DNA of 64,000 nt from Arthrobacter sp. B2a2-09. Its GTDB lineage: Bacteria; Actinomycetota; Actinomycetes; Actinomycetales; Micrococcaceae. Shown piece by piece: positions 44,136 to 53,115 of this stretch. Numbering within the stretch: position 1 is the stretch's first letter; each line of letters opens with the position of its first letter. Both the position numbers and the translations under genes were made by a program. The notes below the pieces were generated by a model that was not told the origin of the DNA, searched no databases, and was given only the letters and a program-made list of their open reading frames with translations. The stretch is taken from positions 59,197 to 123,196 of the forward strand of contig NZ_JAMXIC010000015.1 of the NCBI RefSeq assembly GCF_027587375.1, given 5' to 3'.

Positions 44136-44165
44136 TTGACATTAATGACTGAACCGGTTTAGCTT
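44136..44165 (+). promoter_or_regulatory. Promoter of the locus 3 LacI gene
   Basis: A consensus -35 TTGACA (44136-44141) is followed after 18 bases by TAGCTT (44160-44165). The first operator lies within the spacer and the second just after the -10, so the repressor should block its own promoter. Confidence 0.55.
44149..44162. promoter_or_regulatory. LacI-type operator 1 of locus 3
   Basis: CTGAACCGGTTTAG contains the perfect palindrome AACCGGTT with a central CG, as usual for LacI-family sites. A second copy starts 24 bases further on. It lies in the divergent gap between GH130-type gene A and the lacI-type gene. Confidence 0.75.
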
Positions 44166-44172
44166 AGTCATA

Positions 44173-44186
44173 CTGAACCGGTTTTG
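44173..44186. promoter_or_regulatory. LacI-type operator 2 of locus 3
   Basis: CTGAACCGGTTTTG differs at one base from the first site. The pair, 24 bases apart, sits across the promoter. A much weaker related sequence occurs near 45256-45267, ahead of the solute-binding protein gene. Confidence 0.75.
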
Positions 44187-44220
44187 TGAAGCGGATCACC
44201 AATGATGGGCGGGAGGAAAA

Positions 44221-45246
44221 ATGGCAGTCACCATTAGCGACGTCGCCCGGGTAGCCGGCGTTAGTAAGGGAGCCGTCTCTTACGCGCTCAACGGTCAGCC
44301 CGGGGTCAGCGAGGGTACCCGTGACCGGATCCTGAAGGTTGCCAAGGAGCTCGGGTGGAAGCCGAACCTTCGTGCCAAGGGCCTGTCTTCAGCCAAGGCC
44401 TTCGCCGTCGGGCTCGTGGTGGCAAGGGATCCCCGGCTCTTGGGAACAGACCCCTTCTTCCCCGCGTTCATCGCCGGGATCGAGACCACGTTGGTCGAGC
44501 ACGAATACGCGCTGGTCCTCACCGTTGCCGCCAGCGCCGACGCCGAAGAACTGGGCTATCGGAAGCTGGCCGCCGATGGCCGCGTGGACGGCGTCATCCT
44601 TACGGACATGAGGGTTGAAGACTCCCGGATCGCTTTGTTGGAGAGCCTCAAGATTCCGGCCGTCACGCTGAATCGGCCCGAAACCTCCTCGCCGTTCCCT
44701 GCTGTCTGCATGGATGACACCGAAGGCATTGCGGCCGCCGTCGAGCACCTGGTTTCCCTGGGACACACCAAAATTGGACACGTGGGTGGACCGCAGAGTT
44801 ACATTCACGGCCGAAGCCGGCGGTTGGCTTGGCAGAACGCCATGTCGAAAGCCGGGCTCGAGGCCGGTTCCTTCATTGAGGCGGACTTCACCGCAGCCGG
44901 CGGATTGGCGGCCACCGCAGAACTGCTTCGCTCGGCCCAACGGCCCACAGCAATCATCTACGCGAACGACCTCATGGCCACTGCCGGACAGTCCTACGCC
45001 CAGTCCCTCGGACTGTCCGTTCCCGATGATCTATCCATCACGGGCTACGACGACACCGAGCTCGCCACGTATCTCAACCCTCCGTTGACCACTGTCCCCG
45101 CCGATCCGCTGCTCTGGGGGCGCGTCGCCGCCCAGAAGTTGCTGAGCCTCCTCGGCGGAGCCCCTGCAGAAGACGTCTATCTGCCGTCTCCCAAACTGGT
45201 AGTCCGCGCCTCCACCGGGCCGGTCCCCCGCACGCCGAAAAACTAG
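44221..45246 (+). CDS. LacI family transcriptional regulator
   Basis: A 341-residue LacI/GalR repressor. The helix-turn-helix is TISDVARVAGVSKGAVSYALNGQPGVSEGTRDRILKVAKELGWKPNLRAKGLSSAKA. The core has VGLVVARDPRLLGTDPFFPAFIAGIE, a hinge strand VTLNRPE and the C-terminal PDDLSITGYDDTELATYLNPPLTTV. GGGAGGA precedes the ATG. It sits between GH130-type gene A and the importer genes and probably controls both directions through the paired CTGAACCGGTTTWG sites. The inducer is probably a mannoside, from context. Confidence 0.93.
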   Translation: MAVTISDVARVAGVSKGAVSYALNGQPGVSEGTRDRILKVAKELGWKPNLRAKGLSSAKAFAVGLVVARDPRLLGTDPFFPAFIAGIETTLVEHEYALVLTVAASADAEELGYRKLAADGRVDGVILTDMRVEDSRIALLESLKIPAVTLNRPETSSPFPAVCMDDTEGIAAAVEHLVSLGHTKIGHVGGPQSYIHGRSRRLAWQNAMSKAGLEAGSFIEADFTAAGGLAATAELLRSAQRPTAIIYANDLMATAGQSYAQSLGLSVPDDLSITGYDDTELATYLNPPLTTVPADPLLWGRVAAQKLLSLLGGAPAEDVYLPSPKLVVRASTGPVPRTPKN

Positions 45247-45354
45247 TCCTTACGAAGACCGATTTACCCGCAATTGGGTGGGGCTATTTGCCATTTCCCC
45301 TGGAAGGCAATGTCGCCACCGCATGTTCAATTTTCACCCGCAAAAGGAGTTGCA

Positions 45355-46665
45355 ATGAAGCACGGAAAAGTTAGTTCGAGAATCCTCTCCCTCACCGCCA
45401 TCGCCGTTATCGGAGCCGGCCTGGCAGCATGCGGTGGGGGCGCCTCCAGCAGCACAGCTTCTGGAGCGAACTCTGCCACCACCGCCAAAGGTCCCATCAA
45501 GATCTGGTACTCCAACAACGAGTCCGAGGTGAAGTGGGGCAAGGACATGGTGGCAGCGTGGAATGCTGCCCACCCGGACCAGCAGGTCGATGCGCAGGAA
45601 ATCCCGGCCGGCAAGAGCTCCGAAGAAGTCATCGGCGCAGCAATTACCGCCGGCAATGCTCCCTGTCTGGTCTTCAACACCTCTCCAGTGTCCGTGCCGC
45701 AGTTCCAGAAGCAGGGCGGCCTGGTCCCGTTGGACTCCTTCCCGGACGGCGCCCAGTACATCAAGGACCGCACCGGCGACCTCGCCGATCAGTACAAGTC
45801 TTCCGACGGCAAAATGTACCAGCTGCCGTGGAAGTCCAACCCCGTGGTCCTCTTCTATAACAAGGACATCTTCGCGAAGGCAGGCCTGGACCCTGCGAAC
45901 CCGAAGCTGGCCACGCAGTCGCAGTTCCTGGACACAGCCCGGACCCTTGTGAAGTCAGGCGCCGTTGCCAATGCCGTGTGGCCTTCAACTGCCAGCGACT
46001 TCTTCCAGTCCTGGTTCGATTTCTACCCGTTCTATGCTGCCAACACGCAGGGTTCGCAGCTGGTCAAGGATGGCAAGGCCACCTTTAACAACGATCAGGG
46101 CAAGCAGGTCGCTACGATGTTCCAGACCCTCTACAAGGAGAACCTGGCATCCAAGGAAGTCTATAAGGGTGACTCCTTTGCGGACGGCAAGGCCGCGATG
46201 TCGCTGGCCGGGCCGTGGGCGATCGCTTCCTACAAGGGCAAGGTCAACTGGGGCGAGGTGCCGATCCCGGCCGCCGCGACCCAGGACAAGTCCTACACAT
46301 TCTCCGACGCCAAGAACGTCGCGATGTATTCCGCCTGCAAGAACCAGGGCACCGCGTGGGATGTCTTGAAATTCGCCACCAGCAAGGAACAGGATGGCAA
46401 GCTCCTCTCCCAAACGGGCCAGATGCCGATGCGCAAGGATCTGACGACGGCCTACGCGGATTACTTCACCCAGAACCCGGCTTACAAGAACTTCGCGGAC
46501 CAGGCCGCACGCACCGTGGAGGTCCCGAACCTCAACAACGCCGTCCAGGTTTGGCAGACCTTCCGTGACGCCTGGAGCAAGTCCGTGATCTTCGGCAACC
46601 AGAGCATCGACGACGCCTTCAAGGGTGCTTCCGACAAGATCAACCAACTGGCAGCCCAGAAGTAG
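45355..46665 (+). CDS. Sugar-binding lipoprotein of ABC importer
   Basis: A 436-residue family-1 solute-binding protein with lipobox GLAAC (Cys26) after a basic start MKHGKVSSR. IKIWYSNNESEVKWGKDMVAAWNAAHPDQQV opens the mature part; PCLVFNTSPVSVPQFQKQGGLVPLD and YNKDIFAKAGLDPANPK follow. AAAAGGAG lies five bases before the ATG. It heads the locus 3 import operon and is likely to bind beta-mannooligosaccharides, an inference from the flanking GH130 and GH2 genes. Confidence 0.93.
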   Translation: MKHGKVSSRILSLTAIAVIGAGLAACGGGASSSTASGANSATTAKGPIKIWYSNNESEVKWGKDMVAAWNAAHPDQQVDAQEIPAGKSSEEVIGAAITAGNAPCLVFNTSPVSVPQFQKQGGLVPLDSFPDGAQYIKDRTGDLADQYKSSDGKMYQLPWKSNPVVLFYNKDIFAKAGLDPANPKLATQSQFLDTARTLVKSGAVANAVWPSTASDFFQSWFDFYPFYAANTQGSQLVKDGKATFNNDQGKQVATMFQTLYKENLASKEVYKGDSFADGKAAMSLAGPWAIASYKGKVNWGEVPIPAAATQDKSYTFSDAKNVAMYSACKNQGTAWDVLKFATSKEQDGKLLSQTGQMPMRKDLTTAYADYFTQNPAYKNFADQAARTVEVPNLNNAVQVWQTFRDAWSKSVIFGNQSIDDAFKGASDKINQLAAQK

Positions 46666-46678
46666 CAGGCGAATCCCC

Positions 46679-47641
46679 ATGTCACTACGCTCAGCTGGGG
46701 TTCCCGCCACGGGAGACTCTGCGGGGCGGGCTGTGGACCAGCGGCAGGCGCCCAGGAAACGCAAGAACTTCCTGGGCCGCCAGCCACTGGGACTGCTGTT
46801 CAGCGCCCCCTACGTCATCTTCGTCCTCGCGGTGCTGGCCTATCCGCTTGGGTACGCCGTATACATCTCCTTCCACCAGTTCTACTTCACCGCTCCGGGC
46901 GTCCAGGTTGACCGTCCCTTCGTGGGGTTGGACAACTACATCAGCGTCCTGTCCGATCCTGAAGTACAACGTTCCTTCGCCAATATCGGCGTCTTCCTGA
47001 TCATCAACGTGCCGCTGACCGTGGGGCTGTCTCTGGTCCTAGCCAACGCCTTGAACCGCGTGACCCGGCTCAAGACCTTCTTCCGGGTCAGCTACTACGT
47101 CCCGTACGTCACGGCGAGCGTCGCCGTCGTCGGGGTCTGGCTGTTCCTGTTCCAGCAGAACGGGCTGGTCAACTCCATTCTGGGGCCGCTGGCCCCGAAC
47201 CCCTCGTGGTTGACGAACTCCTGGCTCGCCATGCCAACAGTGGCCCTGTACGTGACGTGGAAGCAGTTGGGATTCTTCATCCTGCTTTATCTGGCCGCGC
47301 TACAGAACATCCCGGACGAGCTCTACGAGTCCGCCTCGGTGGATGGCGGAAACAAATGGGTCCAGTTCTGGAACATCACCGTTCCGGGAGTGCGCTCCGC
47401 CAGCGTGCTGGTGACCCTGCTGGCCACCATCACCGGAGCAAATCTGTTCACCGAGCCCTATCTGCTCACCGGCGGAGGCGGGCCGGACGGAGCCTCGACG
47501 TCGCCGGTGTTCCTGATGTACCAGAAGGGAATCCTGCAGGGGAATCCCGATGTGGCAGCAGCGCTCGGTGTGGTGCTGGTGATCGGCGTGTTGCTGATCG
47601 CCCTGATCCAGAAACGCCTCGTAGGCGGGAAGGAGGACTGA
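46679..47641 (+). CDS. Carbohydrate ABC importer permease, MalF type
   Basis: A 320-residue permease. The basic N-terminus PRKRKNFLGRQPLGLLFSAPYVIFVLAVLAYPLGYAVYISF leads into the first of six spans; the EAA loop is ELYESASVDGGNKWVQFWNITVPGVR near residues 218-243. The start at 46679 is 13 bases past the lipoprotein stop. It pairs with the gene at 47643, one base downstream. No ATPase gene is linked. Confidence 0.93.
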   Translation: MSLRSAGVPATGDSAGRAVDQRQAPRKRKNFLGRQPLGLLFSAPYVIFVLAVLAYPLGYAVYISFHQFYFTAPGVQVDRPFVGLDNYISVLSDPEVQRSFANIGVFLIINVPLTVGLSLVLANALNRVTRLKTFFRVSYYVPYVTASVAVVGVWLFLFQQNGLVNSILGPLAPNPSWLTNSWLAMPTVALYVTWKQLGFFILLYLAALQNIPDELYESASVDGGNKWVQFWNITVPGVRSASVLVTLLATITGANLFTEPYLLTGGGGPDGASTSPVFLMYQKGILQGNPDVAAALGVVLVIGVLLIALIQKRLVGGKED

Positions 47642-47642
47642 C

Positions 47643-48614
47643 GTGTCTATTTTCAATAAGGCACCTCTCAGGAACGACGACGACGGCGCGCGCCGGCCAC
47701 GTGCCAGCGCTCCCGAAGGAGCGGCCTCCGAAGCCCCGACACCCGGATCCGTGCCTTCCCGCAAGGGCAGTTCCGTGGCGAAGCGCAAGAACCTGGGCGT
47801 GGGCAGCTTCGTGCTGCTGGCGCTGGGAGCCTTCGTCTTCCTCTTCCCGTTCTACTACATGTTCATCGGCTCGCTGCAGACCTCCCCGGACACTTCGGTG
47901 GGCGGAGCGTTCCCCAGTCCGGCAAACATCACCGGTGAGAACTACAGCAACATCAACAACTCGATCGACCTGCTGAAAGGCCTGGCCAACTCGGGTATTT
48001 TCACCGGTGGCGTCATCTTCTTTACGGTGGTGTTCGGGCTACTGGTGGGCTACGCACTCGCCCAGATGCAATTCCGCGGCAAAGGCTTTGTCTTCGGAAT
48101 GATGCTGCTGGTGCAGATGATCCCGTTCCAGCTCCTGCTCATCCCGCTGTACGTCATGATTGTGCGGGACTACGGGCTCTCAGACTCTTACTTGGGCATG
48201 ATCCTGCCATTCGCGATCAATTCCACCGCAGTGTTCGTCTTCCGTCAGTACTTCATGCAGCTGCCCTCCACCTTGTTCGAGGCCGCCCGCATCGACGGAG
48301 CCAGCGAGCTGAGGATCCTCTGGCAAATCGCTATCCCCCTGGTCCGGCCCGCCATTGTCACTGCAATTCTGCTGACTTTCATCGGTCCGTGGAATGAGTT
48401 CCTGTGGCCGTTCCTCGTCACCAAGGACCAAGCCATGGAACCGCTCGCCGTCTCCCTGGCGAATTACATCTCGAACATTGCCGCCACGGCATCAAACCCG
48501 TTCGGCGCCATCCTTGCCGGTGCCTGCGTTCTCGCGGCCCCCGCCGTCGCGCTGTTCATTTTCTTCCAGCGCCAATTCATTTCCACCAATATCGGTTCAA
48601 GCGTAAAGGGCTAA
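47643..48614 (+). CDS. Carbohydrate ABC importer permease, MalG type
   Basis: A 323-residue permease with an unusually long polar N-terminus (about 45 residues, Pro/Ala/Ser-rich) before the first of six spans (LGVGSFVLLALGAFVFLFPFYYMF). The EAA loop is TLFEAARIDGASELRILWQIAIPLVRP near residues 208-234. It ends SSVKG. The start is GTG at 47643 with AGGAGG six bases before it. It is followed after five bases by a GH130 gene. Confidence 0.93.
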   Translation: MSIFNKAPLRNDDDGARRPRASAPEGAASEAPTPGSVPSRKGSSVAKRKNLGVGSFVLLALGAFVFLFPFYYMFIGSLQTSPDTSVGGAFPSPANITGENYSNINNSIDLLKGLANSGIFTGGVIFFTVVFGLLVGYALAQMQFRGKGFVFGMMLLVQMIPFQLLLIPLYVMIVRDYGLSDSYLGMILPFAINSTAVFVFRQYFMQLPSTLFEAARIDGASELRILWQIAIPLVRPAIVTAILLTFIGPWNEFLWPFLVTKDQAMEPLAVSLANYISNIAATASNPFGAILAGACVLAAPAVALFIFFQRQFISTNIGSSVKG

Positions 48615-48619
48615 GCTCT

Positions 48620-49702
48620 ATGACTTCCTCAACTTCAGCACTCCCCACCGTCCCGTTCACCCTCACCCGCGCCGGCGTCATCATGACCCCGGAGGACGGG
48701 AACGAGTTCGAAGCCGAAGGCGTCCTCAACCCGGCAAGCGGCCGCGGGCCCGACGGCGAGCTGTACCTCCTGCCGCGCCTCGTGGCGAAGGGCAATGTCT
48801 CCCGCGTCGGGCTCGCCAAAGTGATCATCGGCGACGACGGCGTCCCGTCCGGCGTCGAACGCCAGGGCGTTGTCCTGGCACCGGACGAAGGCTGGGAACG
48901 GGGCCTCAACAACGCGGGAACGGAAGATCCCCGCATCACCTGGGTACCGTCCCTCGGCCGCCACCTGATGACCTATGTTGCCTACGGACCGTTGGGCCCC
49001 CGCCTGGCCTTCGCCCATTCCGAAGACCTGCGCACATGGGACCGCCTGGGGCCCTGCCATTTCGAGTACCAAGCGGACTTGTCCATGGACTTGAACCTGT
49101 TCGCCAACAAGGACGCAGTGTTCTTCCCGGAACCGATCAACGATCCCGACGGCGTCCCCTCCTATGCCTTGCTGCACCGCCCCATGTGGGACCTCGGCTG
49201 GATCCGCGAGGGCGAAGGCGAGCACCTGCCGGCCGGCCTCGATGACAACCGCCCGGGTATCTGGATTTCCTACGTCGCAGTTGCCGACGTCGAGAGGGAC
49301 ATCCGCAACCTCGTCCACCTGCGCAAGCACAAGCTCGTGGCCCTGAGCGAGTTCCCCTTCGAAGAACTCAAGATCGGCGGCGGACCGGCACCGATCCGGG
49401 TCGACGAGGGCTGGCTCCTGATCTACCACGGTGTCTCCGGATCGATGGAAAAGTCTGCCTTCGACCACCAGCAGAACGTCAACTACACAGCCGCCGCCAT
49501 GATCCTCGACAGTGACGATCCCTCCATCGTGATCGCCCGCAGCGACAAGCCGCTCCTGGCACCGGAAACGGAAGACGAGATCTCGGGCATCGTCCCCAAC
49601 GTCGTTTTCCCCACGGCAATAGAGAAGATCGGCGAGCAGTTGTTCGTCTTCTATGGCATGGCTGATTCGAAGATCGGCGTGGCACGCCTGGACCGCGCCT
49701 AA
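48620..49702 (+). CDS. GH130 mannoside phosphorylase/hydrolase B
   Basis: A 360-residue cytoplasmic beta-propeller enzyme of GH130. LNPASGRGPDGELYLLPRL leads into the first blade; AGTEDPRITWV holds the family's catalytic-site aspartate region. GGGPAPIRVDEGWLLIYHGV and SGIVPNVVFPTAI are the characteristic late motifs of mannosyl phosphorylases. Whether it uses phosphate or water cannot be decided by eye. It is encoded five bases after the MalG-type gene, so the imported sugar is probably its direct substrate. Confidence 0.88.
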   Translation: MTSSTSALPTVPFTLTRAGVIMTPEDGNEFEAEGVLNPASGRGPDGELYLLPRLVAKGNVSRVGLAKVIIGDDGVPSGVERQGVVLAPDEGWERGLNNAGTEDPRITWVPSLGRHLMTYVAYGPLGPRLAFAHSEDLRTWDRLGPCHFEYQADLSMDLNLFANKDAVFFPEPINDPDGVPSYALLHRPMWDLGWIREGEGEHLPAGLDDNRPGIWISYVAVADVERDIRNLVHLRKHKLVALSEFPFEELKIGGGPAPIRVDEGWLLIYHGVSGSMEKSAFDHQQNVNYTAAAMILDSDDPSIVIARSDKPLLAPETEDEISGIVPNVVFPTAIEKIGEQLFVFYGMADSKIGVARLDRA

Positions 49703-49795
49703 AAGCAGTACCGCGGCTAGGACCGGACCGCGCCTCACGGCAGCACCCCCCGCCCCAGCAGTCCAGCCCCTCTTCCACGCCCATAGGAGTTAGAC

Positions 49796-51892
49796 ATGAC
49801 CTCTCCCCTTGTTTATGCACGGCTGAAATCCGCCCCGGTCGCAGTTGTTGCAACGCTGTCGATGCTCCTGGCCGGGGCGGGGGTGGCATCAGCAACACAG
49901 CCGGCCCAGGCTACTGCGACGCAGCCCGCTGCGTCGCAGGCACGTGCCGCGGCGTCAGCGCCGTTGACCAACCTGTCCCACCTGAATTTCCTGCTGGACA
50001 CGGTTCCCCTGAACGCCGTGGATGGCCACACGACGTACCAGATCGGTGAACATCCCGCAGCACAGGCACCGTGGACGTACGCCAACAAGAATGCCGACGG
50101 CAGCTACACGCGGGTAGGAGGGGGTTCCAAGGATCCGGCCACAGGCTACTGGAGCCAGGGGGCCTTCAACGCGGACGACATTGCGCGCACCGCCGTCGTC
50201 TATTTGCGCCATTGGCAGCAGACCGGTGACGCCTCAAGCCGCACCCGCGCCTTCGACGTGCTGCGCGAGCTGACCTACTTGCAGACAACTTCCGGTCCCA
50301 ACGCCGGAAACGTGGTCTTGTGGCAGCAAGCCGATGGCACGCTCACACCGAGTGCCAAGCCGGTGGAACTTCCCGACCCCAGCGATTCAGCCGAGTCGTA
50401 CTGGCTTGCCCGCACCGTGTGGGCGCTTGGCGAAGGGTATGCGGCGTTCAAGTCTGCCGATCCCCAGTTTGCTGCCTTCCTGCAGTCCAGGATGGACCTC
50501 GCCGTCGCGTCCCTGAACAAGCAGTCCCTTGCCAAGTACGGAAAGTACGACATTGCCGACGGCGCCAAGGTCCCCGCCTGGTTGATCACCGGAGGGGCAG
50601 ATGCCTCGGCCGAAGCTGTGCTCGGGCTTTCCGCCTACTCAAAGGCCGCGCCCGACGACGGCGCTGCCGCTACCGCGCTGAGCCGGCTCACCGAGGGTAT
50701 CGCCGCGATGTCCTCGGGATCTGTTCAGCAATGGCCCTTCGGCGCAATTCTTCCGTCGACCCAGACCCGGACCCTGTGGCACGCATGGGGAGGAATGGCG
50801 GCAGCCGCCGTCGCGAACGCGTCCCCGTTGCTGCATCGCCCTGACCTGCTGACCGCTGCTGTGAAGGACTCCGCCCAATTCACTCCGCAGCTCCTCGCCG
50901 CGGGCGGACCGGACAATGCCTGGAGCCCGGCCCCGGGTGAGGCACAGATAGCCTACGGCGTGGACTCGCGAGTCGAAGGACTCGTGGCGACCGCCAAGGC
51001 CGCGAACGCTCCCGGCCTGCTGGACGTCGCAGCAGTTGCTGCCGGCTGGTACTTCGGTGCCAACCGCAGTGGAAAGCCCGCCTACAACCCGGCAACAGGC
51101 ACCGCGATCGACGGCATCGAAACCGATGGCCGCGTCAACCCCAACTCCGGGGCGGAATCCACCATCCACACGTTGTTGTCCATGCTCACCTTGGACGCCA
51201 ATCCGGAACTCAAGGCCAAGGCCCTGGGGATCAGCAGCACCGCGGGGACGGACGGACTCAAGGTAGCCGAAGCCGAATCCGGAACCATCACGGGCGGCGC
51301 AGTCGTCAAAGCTGCTTCGGCGTGGACTGGTGAGGCGAACTGGTCCGGCGGCGCATACGTCGCGCTCAACGCGGGCGGCACCCTGAAGATCACGGTCCCG
51401 GCTTCGGACCAGGCGCGGAACGCATACCCGATCGTGAACCAGCGCCCCGAAGCCGCCGGAACGACGTCGTGGACATCCGGGGGCACTTTCCTCGGCACCA
51501 CGCCCAACGGTGGGGCAGGCGAGCAAGGCATCACGGCAACTCCCGGCAAGCTCTTCCCGTTCTCCCTTGACCGGGCCCTGCCGGCGGGCCAGGACAGCTT
51601 GACCGCCAAGGCGGGAAGCGACGTGTCGATCGACGCTGTGCTGCTGCAGCCGCAGATTTCCTCGGTTTCGGTCTCGGGCTCCGCAGGCCAATCAACGCTG
51701 TACATTAGCGCGGCCCCGGGAAGCACCGACCGAAAAGTGGACATGCCCCAAGGATTCCATCTGAGCCAGCAGGCCTTCGATGCATCCGGCCAGCCCGTCA
51801 CACCGGGTCCCGACCAGAACGGGGCAGACCATTCCGGCCGCGTCACCGTGGCCCCGGGTGGGTTCACCTGGGTGACCCTGGTCCACAACTAA
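49796..51892 (+). CDS. Secreted protein, probable (alpha/alpha) barrel, unknown family
   Basis: A 698-residue exported protein. The signal peptide runs to about residue 33 (VATLSMLLAGAGVASA, Sec type). Residues about 55-460 are helix-rich with repeated aromatic and NAD-type segments: YWSQGAFNADDIARTAVVYLRHWQQTGD, SYWLARTVWALGEGYAAF, RTLWHAWGGMAAAAVAN and GIETDGRVNPNSGAESTIHTLLSML, suggesting an (alpha/alpha)6-toroid glycosidase or lyase. Residues about 480-698 are beta-rich (VAEAESGTITGGAVVKAAS, WSGGAYVALN), like a carbohydrate-binding module. I do not recognise the family. Its place in the mannoside operon suggests a role in degrading the polymer outside the cell. Confidence 0.75.
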   Translation: MTSPLVYARLKSAPVAVVATLSMLLAGAGVASATQPAQATATQPAASQARAAASAPLTNLSHLNFLLDTVPLNAVDGHTTYQIGEHPAAQAPWTYANKNADGSYTRVGGGSKDPATGYWSQGAFNADDIARTAVVYLRHWQQTGDASSRTRAFDVLRELTYLQTTSGPNAGNVVLWQQADGTLTPSAKPVELPDPSDSAESYWLARTVWALGEGYAAFKSADPQFAAFLQSRMDLAVASLNKQSLAKYGKYDIADGAKVPAWLITGGADASAEAVLGLSAYSKAAPDDGAAATALSRLTEGIAAMSSGSVQQWPFGAILPSTQTRTLWHAWGGMAAAAVANASPLLHRPDLLTAAVKDSAQFTPQLLAAGGPDNAWSPAPGEAQIAYGVDSRVEGLVATAKAANAPGLLDVAAVAAGWYFGANRSGKPAYNPATGTAIDGIETDGRVNPNSGAESTIHTLLSMLTLDANPELKAKALGISSTAGTDGLKVAEAESGTITGGAVVKAASAWTGEANWSGGAYVALNAGGTLKITVPASDQARNAYPIVNQRPEAAGTTSWTSGGTFLGTTPNGGAGEQGITATPGKLFPFSLDRALPAGQDSLTAKAGSDVSIDAVLLQPQISSVSVSGSAGQSTLYISAAPGSTDRKVDMPQGFHLSQQAFDASGQPVTPGPDQNGADHSGRVTVAPGGFTWVTLVHN

Positions 51893-51971
51893 TCCCCACC
51901 GGCTCCCAGCCTTCGCAAGCTCAGGCCGGGGCCCTCGCCGATGTGGGCCCCTATCACTACAGGAAGAACCC

Positions 51972-53051
51972 ATGCAGAAAATCACCAAAGAAGCCCTGCT
52001 CCACAGCTACGAGGGAGCACTCACGTTCAGCAATCCGCTGACCGACACCATTTCCACCGATCAGTTTTCCGCCGAGTATCCCGAGCACCCGGAATGGGCT
52101 GTGGGCCCGTTCCGCAAGGACGATTCCCTGACGTTCCGGCAAGTCCAGGACTGGGCCGATCCGACCGGCATCGGCTGGAACGCGGATTCAATCTTCAACC
52201 CCTCGGTCATGGAGCGCGACGGCAAGCTCTACCTCTTCTACCGTGCATCCCCGCGTAAGGAATCGGTCTCGAGCCGTATCGGCGTTGCCGTCTACGATCC
52301 AGAAACCGGCTGGCAGGACAACCCCTCCAATCCAGTGATCTACCCCACCCAGGACAATGAGATCCTTGGCTGCGAAGATCCCAAGGTGTACCAGGCCAAC
52401 GGCCGCTACTACATGTTCTACAACGGGATCTGGACGATCGACCGCAGCGATGAGCCGGCTGGCCAGGACCCGGATGTCTATCCCCTTGGCGATGTCGGGT
52501 GCGATATCAATGTTGCGGTGTCCGACGACCTGATCCATTGGGAAAAGCTCGGATTGGCTGTCCCTTACGAGGTTTCGCGGTTCTGGGCCAAGGGGGCCGT
52601 CATCCCCCGAAACGCCCAGGGCGAGGCCGTCAAGATCGGTGGCCACTACCTGATGTATCTGTCCGAGGGCTGCGGCGGAACCACCCATGTGGGACGGTCC
52701 GCCGACATGGTGAACTGGACGTTTGAGCCGCAGGAGTATCTGGACCTGGGGCCCCTGGGCGGCTCGCTCCACGAAGTGGCCTGCGCCATTGTCGACGACG
52801 GCGACGGAACAGAGAGCGACGGCGGCAAGCTCGTGCTGGACTTCTTCTACGGCGACGCAGACGGCCAATTCTCCGCCGCGCAGGCGCTTTACGACGTGAG
52901 CCAACCGTTCACCCAGAAAGCGATGCATAGAGGAGGCTCACTGGCTTGGGGCGGCCTGCTTAAGTTCGGCGGAACCTGGATGTTCGCCCAAGGCTGGGAT
53001 GCCCCTTCGGGATCGCGGGAGATGTACTTCTACCGCGCAGACCAGGGCTAA
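51972..53051 (+). CDS. GH130-type glycosidase/phosphorylase C
   Basis: A 359-residue propeller protein closely paralogous to the one at 43069. Shared blocks are WAVGPFRKDDSLTF, SIFNPSVM with FYRASPRKESVSSRIGVA, GCEDPKVY, AKGAVIPRNAQG, LMYLSEGCGGTTHVGRSADMVNWTFEP and GSLAWGGLLKFGGTW. It has no signal peptide. AGGAAG precedes the ATG. Two copies of this divergent type in one locus suggest different linkages or chain lengths as substrates. Confidence 0.82.
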   Translation: MQKITKEALLHSYEGALTFSNPLTDTISTDQFSAEYPEHPEWAVGPFRKDDSLTFRQVQDWADPTGIGWNADSIFNPSVMERDGKLYLFYRASPRKESVSSRIGVAVYDPETGWQDNPSNPVIYPTQDNEILGCEDPKVYQANGRYYMFYNGIWTIDRSDEPAGQDPDVYPLGDVGCDINVAVSDDLIHWEKLGLAVPYEVSRFWAKGAVIPRNAQGEAVKIGGHYLMYLSEGCGGTTHVGRSADMVNWTFEPQEYLDLGPLGGSLHEVACAIVDDGDGTESDGGKLVLDFFYGDADGQFSAAQALYDVSQPFTQKAMHRGGSLAWGGLLKFGGTWMFAQGWDAPSGSREMYFYRADQG

Positions 53052-53115
53052 GCACCTCCAGCCCGATACCGTGTCCGCCCTTGGCAACAGACGTTCGATT
53101 GATAAGGCAAACATC

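Noticed and set aside
45256..45267. Third LacI operator in front of the locus 3 lipoprotein gene
   Set aside because: Only about eight of twelve positions match CTGAACCGGTTTWG and the palindromic core is broken, so I did not list it as a site.
48635..49738. 367-codon minus-strand frame opposite the GH130 gene at 48620
   Set aside because: The plus-strand protein has clear GH130 motifs and operon spacing; the antisense frame has none.
50639..51691. 350-codon minus-strand frame opposite the secreted protein gene
   Set aside because: The plus strand has a signal peptide, ribosome site and operon context; the antisense frame is compositional.
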